A stretch of 64,000 nucleotides of DNA. Source: Trileptium ribeirensis. Taxonomy: Eukaryota > Nematoda > Enoplea > Enoplida > Thoracostomopsidae. Location: assembly GCA_030248225.1 (NCBI GenBank), contig JASANE010012553.1:42112-106111 (forward strand), written 5' to 3'. The position numbers and the translations under genes are program-made. Positions within the stretch are counted from its first letter, which is position 1. The number at the start of each line of letters is the position of its first letter. Positions 1-12,676 of the stretch are shown here, piece after piece. The notes under the pieces are model-generated. The model was not told the origin of the DNA and searched no databases. It was given only the letters and a program-made list of their open reading frames with translations.

Positions 1-156
1 TGGAAAAAAGCAAAATTGCATATTATAACATATTGAAAAACGTTTTCGGAAATTCATGCCACTATGAGTTTATCAAAGACATACAAACAGATTCTGCGCT
101 GTTGATCCGTTAGAAAAACTTGGCTTTGATAGCTTCGTTTGAAGTACAGTATTTTC

Positions 157-998
157 CTACTTACGCCTTAAATATGCATCAATTGCAACAGTACATATTT
201 TCCAGCAACTAGCAGCAGTTTCAGTCCCAATGGGAGGACATTTATCCATTACGATTTTACGAATATATTTTAATCTCTCTTGGCACAGTGCGGGTTTATT
301 CCTAGCTCCATTACAATTCCGTCCCTTTCGCTCATAGTCTTTAAATAGTATAGTAACAAGCTTCGTGGCGAAATGTTTTCTAGATATGCTTTTGGTATAA
401 ATATCGTCTATCATGGTTTGAGTCAATTTCCTGAACGGCGCGATAGTTGGCGTACGCTGCTGCACTTGAGCAGCTGCATAAGCCGGAGCACTGGCGTCTT
501 GTTGCTGAGGTGACTCGTACGACTGCTGCGTGTTGGAATTATTAATACAGCAAATTTTGGCTTGTGTACTGTGGTCCTCACGACCCGATCCCTCGTCAAT
601 TTCGAGGGATCGACAAGACATAGAGGAACCAGAGCGCTCATCGTCATTGGTCATTTGTTCAGACGGCTGGTATTGATTGTTACTTTGCTGTAGTGGCATA
701 ATACGATCAAAGCGCACATTGTTTTCCTGGAACAGTGAAGCCAACATATCCTGATTTTCAACTATAGTTTGTTGCCCTTGTTTCAATGCAGCAATGTCTC
801 TCTCAACACGGGCTAAGGCAGACTGAACCAAGACTGTGATATCTCTAGGCATGCTAGCTTTAACCGGAGTAGATGTTATCGCGCCCGAGCATGAAACTGT
901 GTCAAGCGCGCCACGGAGCGTTTCAGCCAGACTCGTTACGTTAGGGTTATAGGAATGAAGATTTTCGTATTCGTGAATGGATGTACTAGCTGCTGAAC
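157..998 (-). CDS. BEN-domain protein, exon 2 (C-terminal, with stop)
   Basis: Terminal exon of a two-exon gene. A TTACAG acceptor sits at 999-1000, the first two bases complete a Gly codon left open by exon 1, and a TAG stop lies at 157-159. It encodes 279 residues after the split Gly. The first part is Ser/Thr-rich. Next is a helical, probably coiled-coil stretch (VERDIAALKQGQQTIVENQD), then a Gln/Ser-rich linker. The last ~90 residues match a BEN domain: KLVTILF, a Gly followed by NKPALCQERLKYIRKIV, then CWKICTVAIDAYLR. BEN domains bind DNA or mediate protein contacts in chromatin and transcription regulators, so a nuclear role is inferred. No internal stop interrupts it. No AATAAA was seen in the 156 bp left of the stop, so the 3' UTR probably continues outside the window. 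A transposon-borne BEN gene is the main alternative to a host gene. Confidence 0.85.
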
Positions 999-2286
999 CT
1001 GTAACACATATATTAGTCGGTCTCACATTATCATGTACAATGCAAAATACAAAAGTGAACCGCAAATCATTTATCCAGCTTCCCATTTTTTTGATTCAGG
1101 ATGTACCAACGTGTAAAGGGCTGGATTAGTAAAGTAAAAGGTTTTTGTTTTTGGCATTTATTAAGTTATGGACGGAAATTCAGCCCCCCATTCAGGAGAG
1201 TCAGGGGTCTCCAATAAGGTTCAAATCTACATCATAACAGCAATGGAAATGTGTCAACTACTGCTGGCATAATAGTCCCAACGAAAAAGTGGTACCAGAC
1301 CAATTTTGATTGCTGGCATTACTTGGTTGTATACAGTTAGTAATCAGTATTGATTGACATTCAGAAGATTAAATATTTCACCTGATTCAAGAATTTTAAT
1401 ATCGATGTATTTATATATTCATTAAATTTCGGGTTCTACGCGAATGAATATCATTCCATCACGATATTTTTAATGAATGCGTTCCTTTACATACAAAATT
1501 TATTACAAAACATAATATTTATTGATAGCAGAACATTATGATTTGGTGTCAGGGGCGCCGAGGGCTCGTGAAAACTGGGGGACCCATGACTTCAAAATCA
1601 CCGTTCTATAAATGGGCTTCCCGAATACCCTGAGGTGGCGACTTCGCCTCCTCGCCGGAGCCTTTACCCCCCTGGCATGGCCGATCGTCGGCATCTCAAT
1701 ACGTTACTAACCGATATTGCCAAATTCAATAAGAACAAGCAATTCACCATCAAACAATATATACTTGTACGTATAATGTTTATGCGTGTGTAAATAATAC
1801 AAAACAGTATATACGTATACAAAATACAATTCGTTTACTGTATTAACCGTATTAGGATTACTGTAGTAACACAAAAGCGGAAATAAACCACCACACATTA
1901 AACTAAAATTCTCGTGCTTCTCGTGCCAAAATGACCATGTATAACAGTTATATTACTTAATGTCTATAATTTTCAGATAATTACAATTTCTCGCTTCTCG
2001 GTAAAATTTGACACTAATTTGTATAATTACCCAGTAACCACTGAACAGATCGATACCAATGATAGCGCATATCAGTCAAACAACTATACAGGGCGTTCTT
2101 GTGCATTCAACGAGATATGGCCTATTGGTATAGAAGTTGTTAGTTGTGGGCGAAGAATGCCCAATTTATTGCTCCCAACTGAAAGGCTAAAAATATATAG
2201 TAAGACCAGACCCGCTAAAAGGGTGTATTGTCAGCGTGTAGGCGGAATAAATAGTCAAGTGGCCATCGATATAAACGATGTATTAC
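999..2286 (-). other. Intron of the BEN-domain gene
   Basis: A 1,288-bp GT-AG intron, phase 1 on both sides. Most is AT-rich without recognisable content. A GC-richer patch at about 1550-1690 resembles the decayed GC-rich repeats found elsewhere in the window. No conserved ORF is supported inside it. Confidence 0.7.
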
Positions 2287-2629
2287 CTGATATAAAGCTG
2301 TGACTTTGATATGATGAAGTCGAGTTTGAGGAATTTGGACTTCTGCTTTTAGGTATACTTGTAGCATGTTGCTCTTGTATTTTTGCCATATCATTAGCCG
2401 TTCCTGCAGCCATTATGATTGCCCAAGCTTTCCTTGTGTTTCCCTTGGATTTGTATTGAATTCTTGCATAGGTAACGTCAAAAGTTATATCCTCCAGACT
2501 GTACTGTTCAATCTCAGTAGTATCTTTAGCGTAATTTTTTATAATCTTTAGTACATTAACATCAGACACAACAGAGGTTGTTCCAGAACGGTACCACTTT
2601 ACCCAGTAATATATATCAGTTGAATTCAT
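2287..2629 (-). CDS. BEN-domain protein, exon 1 (N-terminal)
   Basis: Start ATG at 2627-2629 (MNSTDIYYWVKW). An upstream in-frame reading from TTG at 2641 exists, but this is the first ATG. The exon ends TCA-G at 2287 with donor GTAATA at 2285-2286 and beyond, phase 1, which joins the phase of the exon at 157-998. The 114 codons read as the small N-terminal module common in invertebrate BEN proteins: YYWVKW, a Val/Ser-rich strand (TTSVVSD), a Lys/Asp-rich middle and GNTRKAWAIIMAAGT. A Ser-rich tail follows (SRSPNSSNSTSSYQSHSF). Joined to exon 2 the protein is 394 residues. The gene begins about 100 bp downstream of the stop of a Tc1 transposase on the same strand, so its promoter, if functional, lies in or beyond that transposon. 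Confidence 0.8.
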
Positions 2630-2731
2630 TATGAATAGCAAAGTACAGGGTATATGATCTAGAATCTTACAAATTCTGAAACGATAGTTTATTTAAACAA
2701 ACGTAATTGTAATGAATCAAAGATACTAACT

Positions 2732-3772
2732 TTAATATAACGTAGGTCCTCCATTGTTCTTCATAACTTCGGGAATTACGGAAAATATATGACTGATGTA
2801 TTTTCGACACTGTGTTACTGTCATCTTAGTTCTCCAAAAACATTTGATACCATTTATAAGTCGATCTTTGGTACAAGGCTTGGATTCTTTTCTTAAGTGT
2901 TCCTTTAACTGGTGCCACACACACTCGATGCAATTCAGATCTGGCGACTCCGGCGGCCAGCCAATGGCGGAAATATTATTGGCCTGCATGTATGATTTTG
3001 TGTAACTACTGGCGTGAGTTGGTGCGTTATCATGAATTAAGAAACACTGCCCGTTATATTTCTGAAGAGCGAATGGTTTGTAAAATTTGTCGAGAATACT
3101 GCAGTACATGGCTGATTCCATTCGTTTACGACCATCAAATATACAAATTCTTGTCGCACCCTCCCAGCTGATGCCTGCCCAAATATGTACTTTAACAGGA
3201 TGTTTGGCAACACTGCGAAGGGCCATATGCTTTTTTCCGGTTTTTGCAAAAGCCTTCTTTTTGTGTTGCTCGAGCTGTACAGTACATTCATCAGTGAAAA
3301 CGTGATTCCTGAATTGTACATTGTTATCGACACTTTGGATGCAAAACTGAATTCGCTTCAATTTATTGACCGATCTTACTATCTGACAGTAGCGAACGTT
3401 TACATGTTTCCATCCCATATTTCTTCTAATCCGTCTAATAGTGCGCTCAGATGGAGCAAGTGAACCCGAAAACTGCTTAGATAGTTGCGCCCTTAACTGG
3501 TAAGATGTCATCTCGTTATCATTTATCATAGCACTGTCAATAAAGCTTTGTACATTTTTTGCTATGCCAGGTCTACCGGATCTGGGAATATCAAAAAGAT
3601 GGTGTGTTTTAATCCATCTTTGAATTGTGTTTTTCACAGCACGACTAGAGGTGATGTAATTCTCGGCTTTTAGCATTTCTGCTATTGCAACAGAACTGTA
3701 TCCATTTTGGCTCAAGGAAATTATACGTTGACGGCAATAATACGGTAATCTTGTTAATTTATTTTCAGACAT
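2732..3772 (-). mobile_element. Tc1/mariner-superfamily transposase, intact ORF
   Basis: Cut-and-paste transposase of the Tc1 type. The open frame reaches 3811, but the start at 3772 (MSENKLTRLPYY) fits the family better and gives about 346 codons, the usual length. N-terminal: a paired helix-turn-helix region (ISLSQNGYSSVAIAEMLKAE, then a GRPG turn and a second helix set ending ERTIRRIRRNMGW). Catalytic: first Asp in FTDECTV, second Asp in LIHDNAPTH, Glu in LNCIECVW, with exactly 34 residues between the last two, which is the DD34E signature of Tc1. No stop or frameshift is visible, so this copy looks recent or still selected. I searched both flanks by eye for terminal inverted repeats and found no convincing pair, so the element borders are unknown. 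It lies about 100 bp upstream of the BEN gene on the same strand. Confidence 0.93.
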
Positions 3773-3982
3773 ACCAAAACTAAAAACCATGTTTAAAAAA
3801 CGTATATCCACAATCTTAAGACAAAATTATAGGAATGAGTCAGTGTCCTAGAAATGACAAATAAAGATGTCTGAAATTCGCACATAAATAACTTGATAGT
3901 ACAGGACTTTATGTGTAGCTTACTTACACCTTTGGGTTTCCAGTAAGTACTGGGAAAGATTCTTTCAAGAAGTTCAAAATCA

Positions 3983-4160
3983 GCGGAGCGAACGAAGCGT
4001 TTATGTTTTCTGTAGTGGGTTTAGAAGTCGATATCCGTCCGTTCTTTAGTTCGTGGCGATGTATCTCAAGAACCGCTCAACTGTTAAAAAAACTTTTTTT
4101 GTTTGAACATCTCAGAGTGTGCACCTGATATTTGCGGTTGAAAAATTTTAATCGGTTAAG
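3983..4160 (+). repeat. GCGGAGC-family dispersed repeat, copy 1 (partial)
   Basis: Begins AGCGGAGCGAACGAAGCG and continues through CTCAAGAACCGCTCAACTG, ACTTTTTTTGTTTGAA and GTGTGCACCTGATATTTG. The same ordered blocks occur at 33056 and 33958. The function is unknown and no coding capacity was seen. Confidence 0.8.
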
Positions 4161-4288
4161 TAATAGGCTAAAAAAGACTTTCCAAGTAAAGATTTAGTTC
4201 TGTTATTTTAGACCACTGTTCTACACAAATTTTTCTTTTTTTGCAAGTAAAATACGATTAATAATGTATTATGTATGTTTGTGTGCAT

Positions 4289-4651
4289 CAGGGAATAACC
4301 GGAATTCCGGTTCGGCGAAAATCGTGTTCCGGTTGCGGTTCCGGTAAAGGGCAAAAACCATACCGGAATCGGAATTCCGGTTTAAAAAGTTTGTGAAATT
4401 TTCCACGTTTTTGCTTCATCTGTGATCCAAACATATGTAATATATATTATACAATGATCAAGCTCCAATATAACCAAGCAAAAGAAAAGATTAACTAAGC
4501 AATTTGCCGTTTCAAACGTAAGTAGGGCACATAATTTCAGTAGGAATTTTTCATAATAACGTGCAGTAGTTTGTTAACAAATCAAAGCCAGGTCGATGCT
4601 TTTAGCAGCTATTTTACACATCCAGAAGTCTGTGGGATACGTTTGAATTAA
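4289..4651 (+). mobile_element. CAGGGAATAACCGG-end element, truncated copy
   Basis: Starts CAGGGAATAACCGGAATTCC. It matches the left ~360 bp of the complete element at 16661-17816, including shared blocks such as GGCAAAAACCATACCGGAA, ATTATACAATGATCAAGCTC and TTTGTTAACAAATCAAAGCC. Similarity stops near 4651 and no right end is present, so this is a 3'-truncated, non-coding copy. Confidence 0.85.
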
Positions 4652-6780
4652 ATGAACTAGAAAACAATTGATTGGAAAGAGGCGCTGCTTACTAATATGT
4701 GAGACAACCATTTACTTAATACTGTTCAGGGGAGCTTGAACTCTACTCGCATATTTTGGAACCACCATTCATTCGAGCAAGCACGATTTTCTAATGGAAA
4801 TTTGATTGGGTACTGACAGGAGAAAAGACATGATTGATGGTATGTGTTCAGCCGTTTTTTCACCACTCCAAGCTAAACTGGGGGAAGCCGCTATATTTTG
4901 GGGATTGGGGGAGCTCGAGCCGTCAGGAAACCAGCTGAGCTGGCGGGGGGACTCGGATGGGGATCTCCCCCAGCCCCCATTAGAGACAGCCCCGTATTTT
5001 ATGTCTCAAAGGTTTTGCATCTCACAAGTAAACAATTCTGCGATTCTAACCGGTTATGCTAATTTGCAAAGGCAGATTTAGCGCTCTGGATGCCCTACAC
5101 CAAAACAGTGTGAAGGGTTTTGTTGGATCACGATGGCTTGGGATCTCTATGGGGCAAAAGCCACTTTTTTTAGAAAAGTCAAGTCAACCCAATATTTTCA
5201 TAAAGTAGAGTGCCTTTTTGCTCTGTTGAAACCCCTGGCTTCCAATAACTGATTTTGCTGGGTCGCACTACTTCGTCGACGTTATTTTTTCTTACAACAG
5301 CAGTTTTTACGTGAACCGCTTGCGCCCTCTTAAATCCTGCAATGGTCCGTTCTAGTAATAAATACGTACAACAAATGAAAAATTGCTTCAATCAAAATAA
5401 ATTATGCAAACTTTTTGTCAAAGTTCCAGAAAATACAATATCTAAAAACATAAAAATGACAACGAATGAATGTTATTTTCACGCGCCGAATACTAAATGC
5501 CAAAAAATTACTCTTTTGGCGCTCGATTTGATGCATTTGGTCACCAGTTCTTCACTAGCCATAAATTTCTCTACGGGGGACACTAGGTTTCCCAGGGGGT
5601 ACAAATTTTTTCAGGGGCACAGTTTATAGATGACTGAGATTTATATGGTCGACATCCTTCTTTCTCTTCTATGTCATCCTTCACAGGGGACACGGATGGT
5701 CGCACGGACCTCCATCGTGCCACCCCCTTGGTTACCCCCCTGGTTGTTCAGTTACAGAACACGTACTAACAAATTGTTTTGATTGCCAATAAATGTTGTA
5801 ACATTACATACAAAATTATAACTCCGATATTAAACGATGTTTGTAACGTTAATTACCAGAAATGTAGAACTGGGATAGGGACTGCTTGCTTGCTTGAACG
5901 GGGGAGTAGGCAGAGATTTCCTTTAGGGGACAACTTTAAATCCAACAAATGTTCCGGTGGGATTATGAAAGTGTTCTAATACCAATGTGTAAGAAATTGA
6001 AAGCTTTACCAGGGAGGACTTGTCCGTCGTGCCCATGGCCTCCAGGTGCCCCCTTCCGACGCCATTATTATATTACAGTCTACCTTTGAAACTTAATATT
6101 GAACATAATAAATTCCATAGTTGTCCAGAAGTAATAGTAAGAATAAAGCATAATACATATTTTTCGACCAAACGTAATAAAGCTGCACTAATGGACTAGT
6201 TATTATCTGTATGTAATTTTTTGACTCTTTATGTATGATACTATATGTATAATATATGTATGATGACATCGCCTGGATTGATTACAATTTGAATTCGATT
6301 CAACAGTATACAGGAGTAGTATAGTAGAACTCTAGTTTCGGATGGTTGTACTGCAGCATTGTATATAATTTCTTACTGAGTAGATAACTATGACTTGAAT
6401 GTTTACTGACGAAGAGGAGCATGCTGGATCATTGCAACGCTTTCGTCTACCCTCATAAGCCTATAAGATATAGGAACAGGGTGGGTCGGATACACCCCTA
6501 AAAATCTAGGTGGTCAAGTCGAAAACGATCGCGTGGTCAATACGGGCTTACATGTGCTAAATCAGAAATGTCTTATTCTTCTCCGTTATGCAGTCTTCGC
6601 AGAAGTGATAGCACAAAGGACGAATCCCCTACTGTTTCACTCTTGTCGATAGTAAAAATATATATGTATGTTCGGGCATTGATTCAATTGCGGGAAATGG
6701 CATAACACCGACTGGTGTTGCTGTATATATAGAATCATAACACAGACACGGAAACACAAAACAAAAAAAATCGTAACTTA

Positions 6781-6866
6781 GTTTAATCGAAATCGATCGA
6801 AATTTCGTTTAATCGAAATCGATCGAAATTTCGTTTAATCTAAATCGATCGAAATTTCGATCGATT
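6781..6866. repeat. 26-bp self-complementary tandem repeat
   Basis: Three copies of GTTTAATCGAAATCGATCGA followed by AATTTC, with starts at 6781, 6807 and 6833 (period 26). Each unit contains the palindromes ATCGAT and GAAATTTC. The same word set ends in CACTTATTTCTGGCC and recurs at 21890-22093, so this is probably the end of a dispersed palindromic element. Confidence 0.85.
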
Positions 6867-7793
6867 TTCTTGCACTTATTTCTGGCCAGGACTGTAGTAT
6901 TAGTGATACTGAGATGCTAATAATTATCGAAATAGAGTCACTCATGACCAAACAAACGAATCTGAACATGGGTGGTCCGGACCGGTTATGCCCAACTATA
7001 CCTAGCCTGCGCCGACTAACCATCCTATTTTGTTTTTAAAAAATTGCAATAGCGAACTCTAATTCGAATAAAAATAAACATTTTTTTTGTGAATATCAAA
7101 ATTGTTTGTAAACTAAAATTTATCGTTTTTGGATTAAAGACAGTTACATGTTGCCGAACAATAACTAACATACTACAGGACCCTGTCATTTATGCCGTCA
7201 CATACACATTGAATTTTTTCGCGAACATCGACGATTCCTAATTCAGATCTAATAATCGACATGGAACTGTTATTGAGTGATTGAAAGTCACTGCTTCTGG
7301 GCTAGCAGCAAATCGAATACCTGTCGTACGTGTTCCCATAATTCGACATATGTTTTGACAAAATAGGATGGTCAGTGAGCGCAGATTAAGTTTAGTCTCG
7401 CATTGCGCCGTGCCCCTATGTAAACTTGCGCCCTCCGTGCGGAGAGTTCTGGATACGCCCCTGTTACAATATCGAAAACAATGATAATAACTATTTTTAT
7501 TTGTATTATCGTAATAATTTCATAAGAAAACCTCACAATGTACTTCTAAATTGTGTCATGAATGTGTCGACCTTCTTGAATTGAATGCGCAGTAGGTTAA
7601 ATTGTATATCAAAAATCCTATGATAGTTAGCGTATGTCACAATTTTTGGGTCCGCTTCGACCATATTATGGGTTTGGATGGATCTATGGTGGGTTGGAAA
7701 TGGACATGGGAATGCAAGAACATAGTTTTTGGCTATCCCCCTCACCCCAGACACTCCTTGATTTCCAAAATAGTGTTGTTTTAGAGGTTTTTC

Positions 7794-8190
7794 GGCCGTA
7801 ACTTTTCAACGAGTCCATGGATTCCCCTGTGGAATACGCTGAATTTACAAGGGGAACATTTTGAATTATGGTGCACCCCAGCACGCAGGGGGTGACCCCC
7901 GGAAAACTAAAACACACAAAAAGGCTATTTTGGGAACAGCATGATAACTGTGCTTTACTTTTTTAACCTGAAGAACACACTGAAAGCGCCAGAGAACATT
8001 CCCGAAAACTGAAACAACCAAATTGGCCGTATATCGTGAACGGCTTGATAGATTTTCACCATCTTTTTTGTTTTGCTTCTTTCAGCCAAAAGAAACACCC
8101 TGAAATTAAAGGACGTGCACCCCCGCTACGAAGGAGGTCGCCCCAGGAATAGTCAAAAACAATATTACAGCAGTTCATACAGGCTACACT
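7794..8190 (+). repeat. Degenerate ~231-bp tandem repeat
   Basis: GGCCGTA followed by an AACGAGTCC or AACGGCTTG type block starts at 7794 and again at 8025. Both are followed by a CTGAA...GTGCACCCC...GGTGACCCCC or GGTCGCCCC core and an AAAACTAAAACA-like tail. A half-unit lies between them. Copies are strongly diverged and non-coding. Confidence 0.5.
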
Positions 8191-11100
8191 ACGGCATCAA
8201 TACTCATATAGTAGGCCACAGGCCCACTCTGATATGGCACCTGCTCGAAGCGTGCCGAAGGCCACTATTAGCCGATAAAATGCCAGATTTCTCCATCTGC
8301 AATCTGGCATTTTCGTATGAATGTTTCAGACTATACTGTATCTTAGGTTATTGATGTCTCACGTGAATCTGATTTTGACAATACATGCACAAGACTGGGT
8401 TTTCACAGGGCCTACTGGGCTAGTAGTGGGGTTCGACCACTTTCTCGGAGACTAGACACCCGGCCAAATTAAAAAAATAACACTACAAATTTTGATATTT
8501 CGAGGTAAATTTTATGGAGTTACATGACAAATTAACCTTAAACATCGCTACATATTTTAAAAATGAAGTTTGGATCATTTTAAACTCAAAATAAACTATT
8601 AAATGTACAAAATATACTGTCGTTTAGAACCCCAGATATATAATTTCAGTATTACCCGAAGTAATACAAAATTCTTGGGCGGAGGGGTGCCTATGAGGGA
8701 CAGGGTGGCTTGTGCACGGAGGTTATGTCGCCCCAGTCCCCCCACCGAAGCGACAATCCAGCAAAATACAAGTTACAATTCGTCCACAGATATAGATGAA
8801 AATTAATGATGCAAAATTTTACAACGTTGCCCAGCTTTAAGGCAGAAGTTAATATGGCGTTGACTCAATGGTTTGAAGGACGTATCGATTCATTATTTTT
8901 TAGTTTTGCAATAATTGCTAAATGTATTCTTTGCGCGGTACTCCTTTTGGCATGGCAATTTCAAGCTAGCATAACTTGATGCGCCAGAAATTGGCTGCCA
9001 AGCACTGTACTGCTCGTGACGCTGTTGAATGGTAGTCCTATTGAATGCATGGGTAAATTTAAGGTGCACCGCCGACCACACCCTGTCTCATCAGCGATCG
9101 CTCGTTCGGTGCGCCAAGCTCCGAACATAAAATTGGTGTTTGAAATACATTCAAAATGTTACACAAAATATTGTCTAAACAAGCAACTACAGGTAATCAA
9201 CGGGAAGTAAAAGGTTAAAAGACCGTTTGACATTAAAAGGGGGAAATGTTCGTTTTGTTATCGAACAAAAACACACCCGTTTTACACTTTGAAATATACG
9301 TATTATTATATTAACATCGCCGAAATGTGTTATGGTGACGAAAAAATGCTGAATACAAGCTATCACTTGTGAGTTGTAACATATAATCGTGGTAAAACGT
9401 CAAACAGGTGCATCGCGTTAGCGAACATAAGCTAAATTTACTTTGTAATCAATAACTCTGTGTTCGAGAACAAAAATTTTTGAATTTGAAATTGACTATT
9501 TCAACAAATGCTTTGTTCTCCATTAGTGTTTTGCGCGATATACCAAAAGAGGATGGTACGCGGCGCAGCTTAAGTTTGCTCATGCTATTACGAGAACTAC
9601 TATTACAGTAATATCCATTTGAGCGTAACGACGCAGCACGCAGAATTGCCAATTTCAAAGGCAGACGATCAGCGACAACAGGCACACCAAGTTTAGGAAT
9701 CCGCGTAGCCTTCAAGTCGACTACATTCTATGACCGACGAATGTTCGGTTTATCTTGAAACAGGTTGCTTGATAGTGTCGACGGCTCAAATACCTGGAAC
9801 GGGTCCCTGTTCTACCAAAAATTGTCAAACAGCTCTCGCCGCTCTACTTTCGAACCCACAGTATTGTCCTGCTGTGCAACTATTGTACCACTATAACATT
9901 TGATAATTACAGAACCCGTCTCGTAATCGGTAGTCATAAACTTCGTAATCAGCCACGTGCATAATCGTCACTCATAATATTCAGAGCGGACTATTGTATG
10001 GATCTGTCACCAACTTTAAAATACATCAGCGTGTTGGAATTGATGAACCTGATCAGCTGATTGCAAAAGAATGACGTTTGTTATCGTTTGTAGCTTGTGC
10101 GAACATTGATTACCTACGTTGCTGACCTTTTCTGAACCTGCTTCGCAATGCTTGTTTCTGCAGCCGGCAAGTGATCTTTTTGTGGAGAACATGGTCCCGA
10201 GAAATGGGAAGGGAAGTGAGCTGCAACGAAATAAGACTCCGCTTCGTTGCTCGCTGGATGTCAACGTACGCTCTCACGCATGAGTGAAATTCAATACATT
10301 AAATAGAATAATCAAGAAAAATATACACATGAAAATAGTACACACCAAGTAAATCACAGATAACCTCAAAACGGTTCAAGTTTGAATAACCTTTAAGTCT
10401 ATGACGGAAAGTTGTTACGTTCGCCATTTGTGCGCTTAGCTTGGCCTGCGGAAGTAAGTTATACTTAAGCTATATTTTAGCTCAAGACGTCAACCGTATA
10501 AATATAACCAAATTGAAAAACATAAAAAAATTAAAGGTTTTCCCCGCTAACATTTGGCATTTTAGGCGCATAAAGCGTCCCAGAGATGTAACATCATACT
10601 CAAAGTCAGGTAACGAACTAACACACACGCAAATTAGTTTACAAAGTTCCAATTCGTGTCAGTTGGGTAAAAATTTAGGAACGAAATCATTTAAGCAATA
10701 CAAGGCACCGTTAGTTGCACAGTTATACTCTACTACGCGTCAAATTAAGAAAATTTGCGAAAATCCATCAAACACAATGCTTTTCATTTTTTCGATATGG
10801 CACATGTGATTAGCTATAGAGCAAAATGTTTCTGACGCGACAGGATTTTCGGGAGTGATAACTAAATTTTATGGGAGCATCCGCGCCTGATTGTACCACG
10901 TTCCATCCTACAGGCCGGTAAGTATAAATAAGTACTCGCCACAATTGACCGCTGTTCGCTCGTCGCTGGCTTGCAACTTGCTTGTGCGAAAATTGTTTAT
11001 TATTAAATTTTATAATCTGCTTTTTGTTCACTCACTGCTCGTTCGTAAGGCGACAGTCAATTGTGATGAGTTTTGTATGCACATTTCCAATCTAATAAAA

Positions 11101-11252
11101 ACAGCATGTGAAAAGCTCTTTCAAAGATTGAGCTATGCGTCATACAAGGCGCAAAAAATAATCTTCCCCTCGGCTTGGGAAACTCCGCTCGTTAGGATCA
11201 CTCCTTTTCAATACCCTTACTGAGTACAGCATGTCTATTTCAATATACTGAC

Positions 11253-11396
11253 CAATTTCAAGATGAGACACATTCAGATCTCCAGTATATATCACAGGCT
11301 TTTTGGCGTCCAAACCCTTTAAGAATTTCAAAAAGTCCGAATTCCACGTTTGTCGATACTGCAGCCGTACCAACCCGCGCCCGCTGTTTGGAACAT
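11253..11396 (-). CDS. APEX1: AP endonuclease (APEX1 family), exon E
   Basis: Internal exon with acceptor TTTTTGTTTCAG at 11397 and donor GTCAGT from 11252; 144 bp, phase 1 to phase 1. It encodes [18 protein letters not shown], then [23 protein letters not shown] and LEI. In human APE1 the matching residues include active-site Tyr171 (YVPN), Arg177 (GRG) and the catalytic pair Asp210/Asn212 (GDLN); all are present here. This class cuts the DNA backbone 5' of abasic sites in base-excision repair in the nucleus. The next exon should start with two bases completing an Asp codon and carry the FTPQER, WTY, GWRLDYF and SDHCP blocks. I could not find it in the window. Confidence 0.93.
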
Positions 11397-11571
11397 CTGA
11401 AACAAAAAGTTGTAATTCTATCGAGATTGCAGAATGTAGTGAAGCATAGGTACACCTACTCCTTTTGCATGCATAGCCAATCCGTTCTCGATAACATACG
11501 TTGATATGTTATATGTGGACATCACACAATACCGCACAAGTTAGAACAAAATTTATTAAGAGCGGCAATAT

Positions 11572-12215
11572 GCTTCCCATGGCCGAAAACACCTAAGTGC
11601 AATCTATCAGCCTCCCGAACGAATTGGGAATTTTGGGTCGATGAACCACGAGGGTGCCATACCTCAAACCCCACAAATCCAGAATCGGGCCCTTAATCGA
11701 AAAACAAAAAAGAGGCATAGGCATTTATCATTTTACTATGAAATAAAACCAACCAGAGAAAAAATCGAAAGTTAAGATAAAATAACCTTACTTTCGTGAA
11801 AGGTACTAAATTGAGGTAAAAAACCCTCATTTTACCCTCTGACACCGAACCTTGGGGGCGCCATACCCGGTATCCATGGAATCATGCGTCGTATAGCAAA
11901 ACCAACACCGGTAATGAGTTTCCCATGCCCGAAAACCCCCAAGTGAAGCTTCTCAGCTGCGAAAGACATCAAAACAAATTTTCGAATTTTGGGTCGATGA
12001 ACTACGAGGCTGCCCTACCTCAAACCCCATAACTCCAGAACCGGAGCCTTTGTTGAAAAACAAAAAAGCAGCATTGGTATTTAACATTTTACTATGAAAT
12101 GAAACCATTCAGGGAAAAAATTCAAATGTTAAGATAAAAATAACATTGCTTCCGTGAAAGATACTAAAATGGGGCAAAAAACCCCATTTCGACCCCTGAC
12201 CCCGGAACCAGACCA
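11572..12215 (+). repeat. Tandem duplication, ~356-bp unit, diverged
   Basis: The block order CCCATGSCCGAAAAC, TTTTGGGTCGATGAA, CTACCTCAAACCCCA, AAAACAAAAAAG, CATTTTACTATGAAAT, TTAAGATAAAA and GTGAAAGRTACTAAA occurs twice. Anchor GGGTCGATGAA lies at 11635 and 11991, a shift of 356. It sits inside the APEX1 intron between exons D and E and has no coding signal. Confidence 0.85.
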
Positions 12216-12404
12216 CAAATCGAAAAACGCTCGGGGATGTGACGGTAAATCACTATGCCGGTTCTAATGAGCCCAAGATCCTGAAAATCGGTGAGGTTGT
12301 TCCCGAGTTATGACCGATCACACACACATGCAATCCAAAAACTTTCACTCATGCAACACACAATCTCCACCACGTTCTGAATACTCTCAACCAAGCAGCA
12401 ATGG

Positions 12405-12676
12405 TTTAAACGCGTTAGTATTTTGAAACACAACGCACTAACCCATGAACGGCCGCCCTCTAATATGATATGTAAGAAGGCATAACGATTATTAAGGTAC
12501 ATACATCGAATATAAGTTAATGTCTAATCATATGTTAATATTTAAACGCGTTAGTATTTTGGAACACAACGCACTAACCCATGAACGGCCGCCCTCTAAT
12601 ATGATATGGAACAAGGCATAACGATTATTAAGGTACAGACATCGAACATAAGTTAATGTCTAATCATATGTTAATA
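12405..12676 (+). repeat. 136-bp tandem duplication, recent
   Basis: Two adjacent copies, 12405-12540 and 12541-12676, each beginning TTTAAACGCGTTAGTATTTT and ending CATATGTTAATA. Only a handful of substitutions separate them, so the duplication is young. It lies in the APEX1 intron between exons D and E. Confidence 0.95.

Larger units (their letters stand above)
4652..11252. other. Long stretch without a supported gene (3' flank or intron of APEX1)
   Basis: About 6.6 kb. If the missing 3' exons of APEX1 lie beyond the left edge, this is intron. I scanned it on the minus strand for the family's WTY, GWRLDYF and SDHCP signatures and found none. GC-richer decayed patches occur at about 4855-4990, 5575-5760 and 5880-6055. 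A 26-bp tandem repeat lies at 6781-6862 and a degenerate repeat at 7794-8190. The remaining open frames are short and unlike known proteins. Confidence 0.5.

Noticed and set aside
2640..3900. Terminal inverted repeats for the Tc1 element (TACAGG near 2644 and 3898; CAGTGT near 3841)
   Set aside because: The words are not inverted relative to each other over more than a few bases.
5179..5391. Minus ORF containing AGFKRAQ, tested as a missing APEX1 exon
   Set aside because: No further similarity, and splice sites in the needed phase are absent.
6121..6160. Minus-strand YFWTT-like peptide that might be the WTY block of APEX1
   Set aside because: The surrounding residues do not match and a stop follows within a few codons.
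9800..9960. GGGTTCGAAA word resembling a tRNA B box on the minus strand
   Set aside because: No A box or cloverleaf could be drawn around it.
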